From contig NZ_SIJC01000003.1 of assembly GCF_010078385.1 (NCBI RefSeq), positions 248,001 to 312,000 of the forward strand: a stretch of DNA of 64,000 bases. Reading direction: 5' to 3'. How positions within the stretch are numbered: position 1 is the stretch's first letter; the number at the start of each line of letters is the position of its first letter. The notes below the pieces were generated by a model. The model made no database searches. It was not told where the DNA came from and saw nothing but the letters and a program-made list of their open reading frames with translations. A program made the position numbers and the translations under genes. Origin of the DNA: Chengkuizengella sediminis. Lineage in GTDB: Bacteria > Bacillota > Bacilli > Paenibacillales > KCTC-33759. Shown here piece by piece: positions 1 through 9,433 of the stretch.

Positions 1-3000
1 GTCAGATTTAAATCAGGTAAAAATTGATCATCTATTTTACCTCTTACAATTCCGGCTCTTGCTGCAGTTTCAATATACTTATATTCATATAACCCATCTG
101 AAGATGAGGTTCTATTATTAACATCTGCAAACGTTCGGTCACCTTCATAATTTAAAGGAAGATCAAATGCTTTTACAATTAAAGAAGTGAACTCTCCTCT
201 ACTGATCGGTTCATCAGGTTCAAAAAGTTGGGTACTTGAAGCTCTATTGTTCATAATTCCTTTTGAATATAGAGTATCTAAATCATTTTTGGCCCAAGGA
301 TGTCCGATGACATCATCAAAAGATTCGTTCATGTACATAACAACATAATACCCAAATTCAGTAAATGGTACTGTGATCGTGTTTTTCTTTTGATCAACAA
401 CACCTCCAAGATTAATCCACTCGTATGACTCGTTATCTAAATAATCAACATTATAACCATAATGGAATACTGTCACATATCTCCATGCAGACTGTACTAC
501 ATTTGGATCATACTTTAATGTTAATTCACCCGGATTTGATGGAATATATTGCTCATCAATTTCTGAAACATCTCGATCATAAAATTCTTGTCCATCCTCA
601 TATGGATAAATACCGCTACCGTATAATATTTCTTGCTGATCTTCTATTGAAGAAACCATACCTCCATCAATCCAGTATAAGTCGCTAATAGTTCTAAATC
701 TTTCTGCAGGATCTTCAAATATTCTAACAAAGTTGTCACTCACATTATTAAATTTGGAATTCTCTCCGAAAAATGGATGTAATACTTTATTTACCCTACC
801 ATCATCTGGATCTGCAATAGCTAATAGGATATCTCTGGTTGGAGATAGAGCTTGTACTCCCGTTGCTTCATTTTGAAGTAAAATGGTCCCTTTAGAAAAA
901 GACAACTCAACTGATTTATCAAATGCGTCAATTTTTCGTTTAGAGATACTTTCTTTGTGCTCTGCCCCAGGCACAGGTGTATCTGCATTTATTAACATAA
1001 TTTCTGCTTCATCTTCCTGTGTACCTCTAACGACAGTAAACTTGATTTTATTATCTCCATTTTTCAAATCATTAATTTCAAATACGAATAAATCATAATC
1101 TTCCCCATCTAACTCAATAACTTCTGTTTTTGTCACTTCTTTTTTCTTATCATAGATAATTTTATCTGCATTTTCAGCTTCTACATAAATTCTTGTATAA
1201 TTCCCATTTACAAAACCAGTTTTGGTTACAGGATCAATAGTTGGATAATGAACCACAAAGGTAGCAGGGTCTCTTCCAATTTCAATCGTTCTTGTATTTA
1301 TTAATCCATTACCGTTTCTTGAAATTACTTCTACAGCGAAAGTTCCCGTTCCTTCAAGATCAAGTATTTCAGAGGTGAACGTAGCCCAACCACTTGTAGA
1401 GCCAGGAGGAATAGAATCTTCGCTAATGCCATCCTCATCGATCAAGTCCACATATTTATACCCTACTTCTTGCTCCGTACCGTATTTTGCCTCATAAGCA
1501 CTTTCGGACATTCTCACAAAATTATTATCATCCCATAAATATAACTCTCTATGCTGCTCATAATCTCCATCTTCGTTTATACCACTAAATCTAAACTCAA
1601 CTTCATTAGCACTTGCAACTGAACTTTTAAATTGAAGCTTTGTTTCTTGTGTATAATAACGATAGTTGCTTTCTTGAACATAGTTATAATCATCTAAGAA
1701 ATCTTCATCCACTTCTAATAATAGAACCTCAGGCAATTCAGAAGTATAATAAAACATTTCATATTTAAATGTAGTAATTGGTTCGGTTAAACCTGGGTCG
1801 GTACCTGGATCAACATCTGGATCGGTGTCATTCAAAGTGCCTTCTGGATATACCTCTATGAGAAGTTCATTTAGTCCATTTTGCAATTGCCAATCCTCAC
1901 GTAAATTATCGCTTATATCTGCATCATCATTTGTTTTATCCGCTGATCCAAAATAAAAGCGAAATTCTTCAAAGTTACCACTAACATCGTGTTCATCAAT
2001 TTCCCTTATTTTATCCACATGATCGTTAAATATAATTCTAATATCTCCCCACTGACTTTCTGGAATATTCACTGGTTTGATTTGAAATATTGGTCCTGTA
2101 AAACTATCACCATCTGAGTCAATACCACTTGGCTCATTAATTGAACTAAAATCCTGTGCTTTAGAAATATTAGTTAAGTAAACGTAAGGAGATGGATTAT
2201 AATTAATTTCAAACTCCTTAGAACCCACTTCAAAGTCAGTTTGAACTCCCTGATCATCTTCCTGATATGGGACAAATTTTAAAGTGCTTCTACCTTCAGG
2301 CAAATCTTCCTTGTCTAAGGTTACAGTATATCTAATGGTTACAGGTGGATTACCTTGCTCAGTATTTTGAGATTCTGTAGAAGAACTAGTTAATAATATT
2401 TCATGGCCAAAAGAATCTACACTATATACCTTCACACCACTTGCTTCTTTTTCAGTAACAACATCCAATAAAAGAGATTCCGTTAAAACAGTGATTTCTA
2501 TTCCGCTAAATAACTTAGTAGATGAAATTGTTTCATATACTTCTTTTACAAAAGGCTGTTCCTCGTTTATAAAATAAAAAATGAAGTCCAAGACATTTTG
2601 TGAATATCCAGTCTGACTCGGAAGAAATGTTGCTGTTAATGTTTGTTCATTTTCACCGTGATCAAGGAATATACCGTTAATTTCTATGTTTTTAATTAGG
2701 TAATATTCATCTTCAATTTCAATATCATCATCTGAAATTGGGACAGCAGCACCGCCATCAATAGAGTAACTATATGTTAGAAGACTTTCATCAATGCTTA
2801 AAGCCACTTCATGTGTTTCATCAGTACCATCAATTTCAATGTTTAATTTATCATGTGTTGGACTAGAATCATTTCTATTTATTTTTATATCTGTTGAAAA
2901 ATTAATTGTATATGTATCTGCACTGGTACTTGCGCTAAAGGTCGGTTGCTTGAATAACATGGATTCTGTAGGAGCGTTTAGATTTGATGCTGCAGATACC

Positions 3001-3764
3001 TCAGTGTTATATACGAAGTTATCTCCATTATTAAAAACAAATGTTCTTTTTGTGTTATATGTTGTATCTGCACTTGAAGCAAGTATTTTTAATTCATTGT
3101 CACCAGGTCTTAAATGTAAATCCTCACTCTCATCTTCTCCCGCAGAAAATGAAAATTGACCTGTTCCTGAACGGAAAAAGCTAGCATATACACCTAAAGG
3201 ATCTAACGTCGTATAACCGAATAGTGAAGTAGCGTTTGGTGCAATCCCTTCAATAAAAATCGTATTATCATTAGAAGCTCGATTCTCTAGTGGTACTATC
3301 ATACCGTTTATGAATTGTCTTTCATCTATCGTCAACTCGTTTACGGTCGTTATCTCTGTGTAATTTATCCATGCAGGTAATGATTGTGGGTTTGTTCCTG
3401 AATCCAGTTTAACTGTGATCTTATTTAAACCCTCGTATAATTGAATATCGCTAAATTTAACAAATCCCACACCATCTACTTCAGGAGGATTGTTCTTCAC
3501 TTCATTAGAAACACCTGTATTCACTTCTTCTATGACATAATATAAATCAGATAAATCCGAGTCATCTATTTGTGTATAACCTACTCTAAGTTCTATCAAC
3601 TCTTGTATCGTTGAATAAGGGTTGGATGGCCTTTCATCTGATGTTGGGTACCCTTGAATCTCCAAATTAACTGCTGCATATGATGTACTTCCAAGCGGTG
3701 GAAGCAAAGCAATTAACATGGCAAAAATCATGATAATACTTAACGAACGTTTAATTGATTTCAT
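1..3764 (-). CDS. S-layer homology (SLH) domain surface protein, 3' end beyond window
   Basis: The frame reads open from the ATG at 3764 to the window edge (about 1254 codons visible). AAGGAGAG lies just upstream of the ATG. The product begins with a classical signal peptide (MKSIKRSLSIIMIFAMLIALLPP, cleavage probably after SYA). A long, Asp/Glu/Ser-rich stretch of beta-sandwich-like repeats follows, with Asp-Pro-rich linkers near the middle. The last visible part is a complete SLH repeat (SFDDVIGHPWAKNDLDTLYS, then EPISRGEF) and the start of a second (TFADVNNR). SLH domains bind pyruvylated secondary wall polymer, and csaB lies in the next operon. Inference: a cell-wall-anchored S-layer or surface protein with two or three C-terminal SLH repeats, the last cut off here. 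The role of the large N-terminal region is unknown. Confidence 0.85.
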   Translation of the reverse strand, partial: MKSIKRSLSIIMIFAMLIALLPPLGSTSYAAVNLEIQGYPTSDERPSNPYSTIQELIELRVGYTQIDDSDLSDLYYVIEEVNTGVSNEVKNNPPEVDGVGFVKFSDIQLYEGLNKITVKLDSGTNPQSLPAWINYTEITTVNELTIDERQFINGMIVPLENRASNDNTIFIEGIAPNATSLFGYTTLDPLGVYASFFRSGTGQFSFSAGEDESEDLHLRPGDNELKILASSADTTYNTKRTFVFNNGDNFVYNTEVSAASNLNAPTESMLFKQPTFSASTSADTYTINFSTDIKINRNDSSPTHDKLNIEIDGTDETHEVALSIDESLLTYSYSIDGGAAVPISDDDIEIEDEYYLIKNIEINGIFLDHGENEQTLTATFLPSQTGYSQNVLDFIFYFINEEQPFVKEVYETISSTKLFSGIEITVLTESLLLDVVTEKEASGVKVYSVDSFGHEILLTSSSTESQNTEQGNPPVTIRYTVTLDKEDLPEGRSTLKFVPYQEDDQGVQTDFEVGSKEFEINYNPSPYVYLTNISKAQDFSSINEPSGIDSDGDSFTGPIFQIKPVNIPESQWGDIRIIFNDHVDKIREIDEHDVSGNFEEFRFYFGSADKTNDDADISDNLREDWQLQNGLNELLIEVYPEGTLNDTDPDVDPGTDPGLTEPITTFKYEMFYYTSELPEVLLLEVDEDFLDDYNYVQESNYRYYTQETKLQFKSSVASANEVEFRFSGINEDGDYEQHRELYLWDDNNFVRMSESAYEAKYGTEQEVGYKYVDLIDEDGISEDSIPPGSTSGWATFTSEILDLEGTGTFAVEVISRNGNGLINTRTIEIGRDPATFVVHYPTIDPVTKTGFVNGNYTRIYVEAENADKIIYDKKKEVTKTEVIELDGEDYDLFVFEINDLKNGDNKIKFTVVRGTQEDEAEIMLINADTPVPGAEHKESISKRKIDAFDKSVELSFSKGTILLQNEATGVQALSPTRDILLAIADPDDGRVNKVLHPFFGENSKFNNVSDNFVRIFEDPAERFRTISDLYWIDGGMVSSIEDQQEILYGSGIYPYEDGQEFYDRDVSEIDEQYIPSNPGELTLKYDPNVVQSAWRYVTVFHYGYNVDYLDNESYEWINLGGVVDQKKNTITVPFTEFGYYVVMYMNESFDDVIGHPWAKNDLDTLYSKGIMNNRASSTQLFEPDEPISRGEFTSLIVKAFDLPLNYEGDRTFADVNNRTSSSDGLYEYKYIETAARAGIVRGKIDDQFLPDLNL

Positions 3765-4339
3765 CTGGTTTCTCTCTCCTTTTAAGTAGCTCGTACAATT
3801 TACATGTGACAAAACACATTTATACTATGTATATCGGTAAAATGGTAAAAAAATTTAGTGAACACAGTAAAATTAAACTAGAATCATCTTAAGATGGTGG
3901 AAGAATGATCATATTAAAAAAAGGTAGAGATGATGGCTTGGTAAAAGCCAAAACCTATACCCTTTAATTAAATTTCTATGATAATTTAATTGTAAATTAA
4001 TCACATTCTGTACTGATAAACTTCCAATTACAATAATTGTTTAAAAAGTTCCCTCTTTAGCACCGAGAAGGTTATGTCAACCCTTTAGAACCACTGTTTT
4101 TCGGGATCCCCGAAAAGTAATAGGATTACGCTTCAGAGCAACTCATCACTTTTTGGGGTATAGCAAGTGTAGATTGCTACATGAGTACCGGACTTCAAAG
4201 GTGAGCACAAGATTCGATGTCGATTAAACCCTCAGAAATTGCTTCGTGATCCCTACTTAAAACCAGTCACATCCATGTGACCAACGTAGGATCAGCACTT
4301 CCTGTGCTGACAAAATGGGGTACTTTTAAAACTTCCTCT
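3765..4339. other. Gene-free stretch between SLH gene and tagO, with small hairpins
   Basis: No convincing reading frame. It should hold the promoter of the SLH gene on the minus strand. It also has compact palindromes: around 4097-4116 (TTTTCGGG/CCCCGAAAA about GGATCC), 4264-4280 (TCACAT/ATGTGA) and 4291-4309 (TCAGCAC/GTGCTGA). The last two resemble the GGAT-loop hairpins near 26920-27030. The mosaic look suggests decayed sequence, but no parent gene was recognised. Confidence 0.5.
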
Positions 4340-5440
4340 CTAAGATTTTAATCCTAGGAGTTGAGTGGTCATATTAACAACAGAACGAAACACTGTTTTT
4401 TCTCTTTTTTGAATGAGTCCTAATTTCTGAGCAGCCATAATCAACAAAATGGACACAACTGCGGTCAATATAAGAATCCATAAACTTGCTTGTGATAAAA
4501 TGATTGCACTAAAACCAAATGTAATCGCAATACCATAGATGGCAAGTACAGTTTGACGATGTGTTAAACCAACTTGCAACAAGCAGTGGTGTAAGTGACT
4601 TTTATCAGCCATAGAGATGGGTGCTTTTTTCACGATTCTTCTTACGATCGCGAAAAAGGTATCAGATAATGGTACACCTAAAATTATTAATGGAACAATA
4701 AAGGATACAATTGCTGCTTGCTTAAAACCTAAGATGGATAAAGTAGCTAAAGCAAACCCTAAAAACAACGAACCTGAATCCCCCATAAAGATTTTTGCGG
4801 GATGAAAGTTAAAATATAAAAATCCTAAAATACTTCCAAGTAATAAACAGCTTAAGATGATAACTGTTACGTTCCCCATCATGATCGCTAACACTAATAA
4901 TGTAGCTGTTGCAATCGCTGAAACACCTGCGGCTAATCCATCTAAACCATCAATTAAATTAATCGCATTTGTCACACCGACGATCCAAAATAATGTGATA
5001 AAGGTACTGAGCCAGCCGTTAATGTTATACGCTTCCCCAAAAGGCAATGTAAGAAAAGATACTTTTAAATCAAAAACAAAAACAACGATACACGCTGCAA
5101 TGATTTGTCCTAATAGCTTTACCTTTGGAGATATTTCTATCTTGTCATCAAAGGCTCCAACTAAAACGATAATCGATCCGCCAATTAAAATCGCAAAAAC
5201 AGCATTAAACTGCACATTTACACCCATTTTCACTAAAATAGGCAACATGATTGCTAAGGTCATCACAAAAGCACTATATATAGCCAATCCACCTAAACGT
5301 GGCATTAAGGATGTATGTACCTTTCGTTGATTCGGTTGATCTACCGCTCCAACCAAAATTGCAAATTTCCTAACAAAGGGTGTCATTACAAAGGATAGTA
5401 CGATGGCAATGACTAATGCTGTTGCAAAAATGTAAACCAT
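4340..5440 (-). CDS. tagO: Undecaprenyl-phosphate GlcNAc-1-phosphate transferase (TagO/WecA family)
   Basis: Transfers GlcNAc-1-phosphate from UDP-GlcNAc to undecaprenyl phosphate, the first membrane step of teichoic acid or secondary wall polymer synthesis. The 366-residue product has about ten membrane segments and the family's cytoplasmic motifs: FDDKIEISP, NLIDGLDGLAAG, HPAKIFMGDSGS and KSHLHH. The ATG at 5440 was chosen because AGGAGG stands 11 bases upstream; an upstream in-frame ATG at 5497 lies in a palindrome and lacks a site. It is last in the tagA-csaB-DUF5693 run. MraY is the related alternative, but the HLHH motif and the neighbours favour TagO. Confidence 0.88.
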   Translation of the reverse strand: MVYIFATALVIAIVLSFVMTPFVRKFAILVGAVDQPNQRKVHTSLMPRLGGLAIYSAFVMTLAIMLPILVKMGVNVQFNAVFAILIGGSIIVLVGAFDDKIEISPKVKLLGQIIAACIVVFVFDLKVSFLTLPFGEAYNINGWLSTFITLFWIVGVTNAINLIDGLDGLAAGVSAIATATLLVLAIMMGNVTVIILSCLLLGSILGFLYFNFHPAKIFMGDSGSLFLGFALATLSILGFKQAAIVSFIVPLIILGVPLSDTFFAIVRRIVKKAPISMADKSHLHHCLLQVGLTHRQTVLAIYGIAITFGFSAIILSQASLWILILTAVVSILLIMAAQKLGLIQKREKTVFRSVVNMTTQLLGLKS

Positions 5441-5482
5441 AGGTTGGTATTTCCTCCTCTCTCCCTTATCCATATAAGTTGT

Positions 5483-5514
5483 GTTCAAAAAGTTCAAAAT
5501 TGGACTTTTTGAAC
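5483..5514. repeat. Palindrome of the GTTCAAAAAGT...ACTTTTTGAAC family
   Basis: A perfect 11-bp inverted repeat with a 10-base loop lies between tagA and tagO and is followed by AACCTCTA. The same AACCTCTA-flanked motif recurs before the end of flhP (12751-12779), and a shorter relative sits at 18377-18394. It looks like a dispersed intergenic hairpin; it could also attenuate tagO. Confidence 0.6.
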
Positions 5515-5531
5515 AACCTCTATAAGAGAGT

Positions 5532-6293
5532 CTATCTTTTTTCTGTTATGATATGTTTATCTTTTTTCACTCTAAAAACAAATTTAGGTAAATCTAGCAT
5601 CCTTTTATAACGGGAAGGCTGTTGCAACAATCGATAAAACCATTCTAACCTAAGCTTCTGCATCCATTTTGGCGCACGTTTAAGCTTGCCAGCAATAATA
5701 TCAAAAGATCCACCTACACCCATCATAACAGGAATATCTAGTTTATGTTTATATTTATATATCCACGGCTCCTGCGTGTCAACAGATCTAGCAACAAACA
5801 AGAGATCCGGTGAAAGCTTAAGAATGTCTTCAATCACTTGCATATCTTCGTTTTCCGAAAAATACCCGTCACGAGCACCTACGAATTGTACATTAGGAAA
5901 TTGCATTTTCAACTTCGCTGAACTTCCTTGAATTACTTCAGCCGTTGTTCCTAACATATACACTTTCCATTGTTTTTCATTTGCAACTTTTAGCAATTCA
6001 AACATTAAGTCAAACCCTGGTACTCTTTCCTTAACTGGCTGACCAATATAATCTGCTGCCCATACTAGCCCTGTGCCATCAGGTACTACCAATTCTGCAC
6101 TTTGCATTGCTTTTGCAAATGTTGCATCATTTAAAGCTGCCATGAACATGATTGGATTCGCAGTTATGACTTGATGTGTTTTTTTATGTTGTATGGCTTC
6201 TGTTAGATGCTGAACAGTTTCTTTCATGTTCATCTTGGAAACGTCAATCCCATACATGGTTACAGTTGGAAATTTTGTTTGAGTTTTATCCAT
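5532..6293 (-). CDS. tagA: WecG/TagA/CpsF-family N-acetylmannosaminyltransferase
   Basis: Expected to add ManNAc to GlcNAc-PP-undecaprenol, completing the linkage disaccharide of wall polymers on the cytoplasmic membrane face. The 253-residue protein shows family signatures: TANPIMFMAAL, VVPDGTGLVWAA, ERVPGFDLMF and GVGGSFDIIAGKLKRAP. The ATG at 6293 follows GGTGAG and begins one base after the csaB stop codon, suggesting translational coupling; longer starts would overlap csaB. It acts directly after the tagO product. A different HexNAc donor specificity cannot be excluded from sequence. Confidence 0.88.
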   Translation of the reverse strand: MDKTQTKFPTVTMYGIDVSKMNMKETVQHLTEAIQHKKTHQVITANPIMFMAALNDATFAKAMQSAELVVPDGTGLVWAADYIGQPVKERVPGFDLMFELLKVANEKQWKVYMLGTTAEVIQGSSAKLKMQFPNVQFVGARDGYFSENEDMQVIEDILKLSPDLLFVARSVDTQEPWIYKYKHKLDIPVMMGVGGSFDIIAGKLKRAPKWMQKLRLEWFYRLLQQPSRYKRMLDLPKFVFRVKKDKHIITEKR

Positions 6294-6294
6294 T

Positions 6295-7431
6295 TCACTC
6301 ACCATCTTTATATACGTAGAAATTGCCAATATGTTGCGCTGGTTTTTGGGACATTTCCTTTAAATTGTTAATTAGAGGTTTTTTTGCTAATAACCAACCT
6401 TCATATTCTAACATAAGCTTTTGTACATTTTCAACGATTTGATTTTCATCTAGCTGCTCTGTACTACCCACAGGTGTCATTTGTATCTGCTCTAAAAATA
6501 GATCAATCTTTGGATCATAAGAAATACCAACCAACGGAACGTAATTATTCGCTGCATAAATCAATGAATGTAATCTCATTCCGATTAACACATCACATGT
6601 ACTTACCTCTTTGAACATCTCAGTTGGATTATCTCCAGAGAGAATTTGAATATCTTCAGGTAATTCTTTTTCAGATAACCCCATTTGATGAAGGATATAG
6701 AGAGAGGCTTCCAGATCATGTGGCATATGAAATGGAAGCATTTTGATGATTACATTTTCTTTTTCACGAAGTAACTTAATTGCCTTTGCAATTTTATTTA
6801 ATTCTGATCGTTCCTTATTCCAAAAACGGACAGAAACACCGATCACTTTTGGCTGATTATCACTAGAAAAAACCTTATTATTTTCTTGTTGTAATGGAAC
6901 TGACATGCCCATGACTGGATCTGGAACTTGATCTATTTGTGAATCATTCAAGCCCATCTCCTTTAAAAGTGCATAGGACGCAGTATCGCGAACAGAAATA
7001 TAATGACAACGCTCAAAAACTTTGTTCACCCTTTTATGAAATATTGGCTTTTGGATTGGACCGATGCCTTGAGCATAAATAAAAGTTGGTTTTCCTAACC
7101 ATTGCGCTAGTTTGAGAATGCCCAGATAATAAGGAATCGTTTTGTTACTTGTAACATCTTGAAGCAAACTTCCTCCACCACTAATCAGTCCGTCACTTTT
7201 TCGAATTGCGGCATATACTTCTTTCAGTTTCATGCGATGCACAGCTTGTACACCGTACATTTGTGTTGTCTGAACTGGATTAGCAGATAATACAATCGGT
7301 TCAATTTGAACATTAGTTTGAGCTGTTTGGTTTCTTAATGCTGCTAAAATGGAACATAATACCGCTTCGTCCCCGCTATTATTAAATCCATAATATCCTG
7401 AGATGACTAATCGTCTAACAGAGGACTCCAC
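6295..7431 (-). CDS. csaB: Polysaccharide pyruvyl transferase
   Basis: CsaB adds pyruvate ketals to secondary cell wall polysaccharide, creating the ligand for SLH domains. The 378-residue protein opens with VISGYYGFNNSGDEAVL and has GLISGGGSLLQD, YAQGIGP, MRLHSLIYAA and GISYDPK, typical of this GT-B-like pyruvyltransferase family. The GTG at 7431 is preferred because AAGGGG lies 9 bases upstream; it overlaps the end of the DUF5693 gene by 25 bases. Its position between tagA and the DUF5693 gene is the arrangement known from Paenibacillaceae. The SLH protein at the window start is a plausible client. Confidence 0.9.
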   Translation of the reverse strand: MESSVRRLVISGYYGFNNSGDEAVLCSILAALRNQTAQTNVQIEPIVLSANPVQTTQMYGVQAVHRMKLKEVYAAIRKSDGLISGGGSLLQDVTSNKTIPYYLGILKLAQWLGKPTFIYAQGIGPIQKPIFHKRVNKVFERCHYISVRDTASYALLKEMGLNDSQIDQVPDPVMGMSVPLQQENNKVFSSDNQPKVIGVSVRFWNKERSELNKIAKAIKLLREKENVIIKMLPFHMPHDLEASLYILHQMGLSEKELPEDIQILSGDNPTEMFKEVSTCDVLIGMRLHSLIYAANNYVPLVGISYDPKIDLFLEQIQMTPVGSTEQLDENQIVENVQKLMLEYEGWLLAKKPLINNLKEMSQKPAQHIGNFYVYKDGE

Positions 7432-9416
7432 TTTTTCCAACCCCTTACTAGCATTTCCCAAATTATAATCAATATTAAACCGATCATTACGCCAAATATT
7501 AAACCATATAAAACACGAATACTTGAAATCAGCATAGGTGTATGTAAATGAGCAAAAGTATCCACGATCGATAACTGTCCAATGACTCCAATAATGAGTA
7601 GAAATAGCCCTTTTCGGTATTTTAAAGCAAAATATAAACCCAGTAATAACATTGGATGACCTAAGCCAAATTCCTTTAATCGAGGTCTTACTCCAAGTAC
7701 ATTTTCTAGAAAATATCTAAAAACTAATTCAATGGAGGAAACTTGTCCACTATTTCCTGTTCTAGTTAAGTAATAAAATGCAGTTCCCAAAAGGAATACT
7801 GCTATAATCACATAACCTACTTTTAAATCCATCATAAATAACTTCTTAACTTGCTTTAAAACATTTCGTAAACCACCTTCTTTTCCATAAAACACATAAT
7901 ATACAAAAGCCAAAAAGATAGGTGCAAGGTGAAGCACGCTTACTCCTCTAAACTGTTCTAAAACGAGCATATAAGTAGCAGCATTCAGTAGTCCGACAAC
8001 ATAAAAAGCTCCGATAAGTGAAATTCCTGTTGCCGAAATAAATAAAAGAATAGTTGATTTAATGGGTGAAACGACCTGCAAAGATTCTTTTCTTAATTGT
8101 TGTATGACTGTAATAATACCTAAAGTTGGTGCTGAAATTGCTGCACCTAACGCTGCTGCCTGTAATAAAAGGGATGAGTTTAAAACAAATAGTCCAGCAG
8201 AACCTATCATACCCAATACAAAAATCGGTGTAAGCAAGATAGGTACAAACCTTGATATCGTTATTGCGATGAGTGCAACCGCTCCAACCCACAAGATAAG
8301 CTTTGCGAATTTTTGCCAGTCTGCATTTCCATATTCAAACGGTCCAGCGATGCCAATTTGAAAACCTTCGTTCTGAATACGTTCGATAGCTCCGTCAGGT
8401 CCTGTTAAACTCTCATAAATATTGCCAAGTGAATTGACAACTTCCGCTTTCATCTCGTCTTTTTGTATATTCACATTTAAATAAATCATTCGAATATTTC
8501 GATCCGTAACGGCTAATACAAGCCGATCAGATAATTTAGTAGGAGAGAACACGGATTCTGCATCTAATATAGAATGAAGACGTACCACATTATAATCTGT
8601 TAAATAAGCTAATTGATTCAAGCCTTTTTCTTTGGCAGAAAACTCGTTTATTGCAAATCCTATATAGTGCTTGTTCATAAGTTCAGACATATGTGTTAAT
8701 GAACCTTGGTTTAATTCTTCCTCATAACCAGTAACCGCATCACCTGTAAAAATAATTCTGAACACGCCCTGTTTGCTAAACTGATCCATCAATTTTTCCA
8801 TATGTACAGGATCATATGGTCGATTATCTGAAATACGTACAACAATTTGAAATCCAGCTTTGATTAATTCGTCCATGATCATCGGATCTGGATCCATCGG
8901 TTCAATGATGGCAGTTGCTTTTGGAGATTCAATCACCATACCTGTTTGATCAAGAAGGTTCCAATCAAGCACGTTAATATCCAACTGTCTAAAAGCTTGT
9001 TCAATTATTGGACGTATTTTAATGTCTGTGACTATATCAGGAAACAAAACATAGGTGAAGTTTTCATTCGGGTCTGGTTGAACCCCTTCAATTAATGATG
9101 CTTCATAAGAGGAAAACAACTCCACTCGCCCGTTCGACTCTAAGTCTTCTAAGTTACTTTCAAATACTGCGAGGGATGTTATACCCGCTTCTTTGATCTG
9201 TGTTAATTGCTCTTCAATAAAACTTTGAGGGTTAGGTTCGTATTCTGCTATATGTAATATGTCTTTGTAATCTAAAACAATTTCAACTTGATTGGACGTA
9301 TTTTCTGCTGTATAACGAATCATTCCCAATGGAACTGCGGCAATCATACCGATCACCACAAGAATCCAAAGAACTTTGTTCATGAAAGGGTTCATATTTG
9401 TAAGTGTTTTTAGCAA
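7407..9416 (-). CDS. DUF5693 family polytopic membrane protein
   Basis: About 669 residues. It has one N-terminal membrane segment (VLWILVVIGMIAAVPLGMI), an extracytoplasmic region of roughly 330 residues, then seven or eight membrane helices to the C-terminus. This layout and its place upstream of csaB fit DUF5693, a family of unknown function found with csaB in Paenibacillaceae. The TTG at 9416 is favoured since AGGGAG sits 9 bases upstream; an ATG at 9425 abuts that site too closely. Inference: it may help export or ligate the pyruvylated wall polymer. No catalytic motif was recognised. Confidence 0.75.
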   Translation of the reverse strand: MLKTLTNMNPFMNKVLWILVVIGMIAAVPLGMIRYTAENTSNQVEIVLDYKDILHIAEYEPNPQSFIEEQLTQIKEAGITSLAVFESNLEDLESNGRVELFSSYEASLIEGVQPDPNENFTYVLFPDIVTDIKIRPIIEQAFRQLDINVLDWNLLDQTGMVIESPKATAIIEPMDPDPMIMDELIKAGFQIVVRISDNRPYDPVHMEKLMDQFSKQGVFRIIFTGDAVTGYEEELNQGSLTHMSELMNKHYIGFAINEFSAKEKGLNQLAYLTDYNVVRLHSILDAESVFSPTKLSDRLVLAVTDRNIRMIYLNVNIQKDEMKAEVVNSLGNIYESLTGPDGAIERIQNEGFQIGIAGPFEYGNADWQKFAKLILWVGAVALIAITISRFVPILLTPIFVLGMIGSAGLFVLNSSLLLQAAALGAAISAPTLGIITVIQQLRKESLQVVSPIKSTILLFISATGISLIGAFYVVGLLNAATYMLVLEQFRGVSVLHLAPIFLAFVYYVFYGKEGGLRNVLKQVKKLFMMDLKVGYVIIAVFLLGTAFYYLTRTGNSGQVSSIELVFRYFLENVLGVRPRLKEFGLGHPMLLLGLYFALKYRKGLFLLIIGVIGQLSIVDTFAHLHTPMLISSIRVLYGLIFGVMIGLILIIIWEMLVRGWKKWSPLLDD

Positions 9417-9433
9417 TGAGTTCATCTCCCTGT

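Noticed and set aside
4857-5330. 157-codon plus-strand frame antisense to tagO
   Set aside because: It is the shadow of a clear membrane enzyme on the other strand, without start site or independent protein features.
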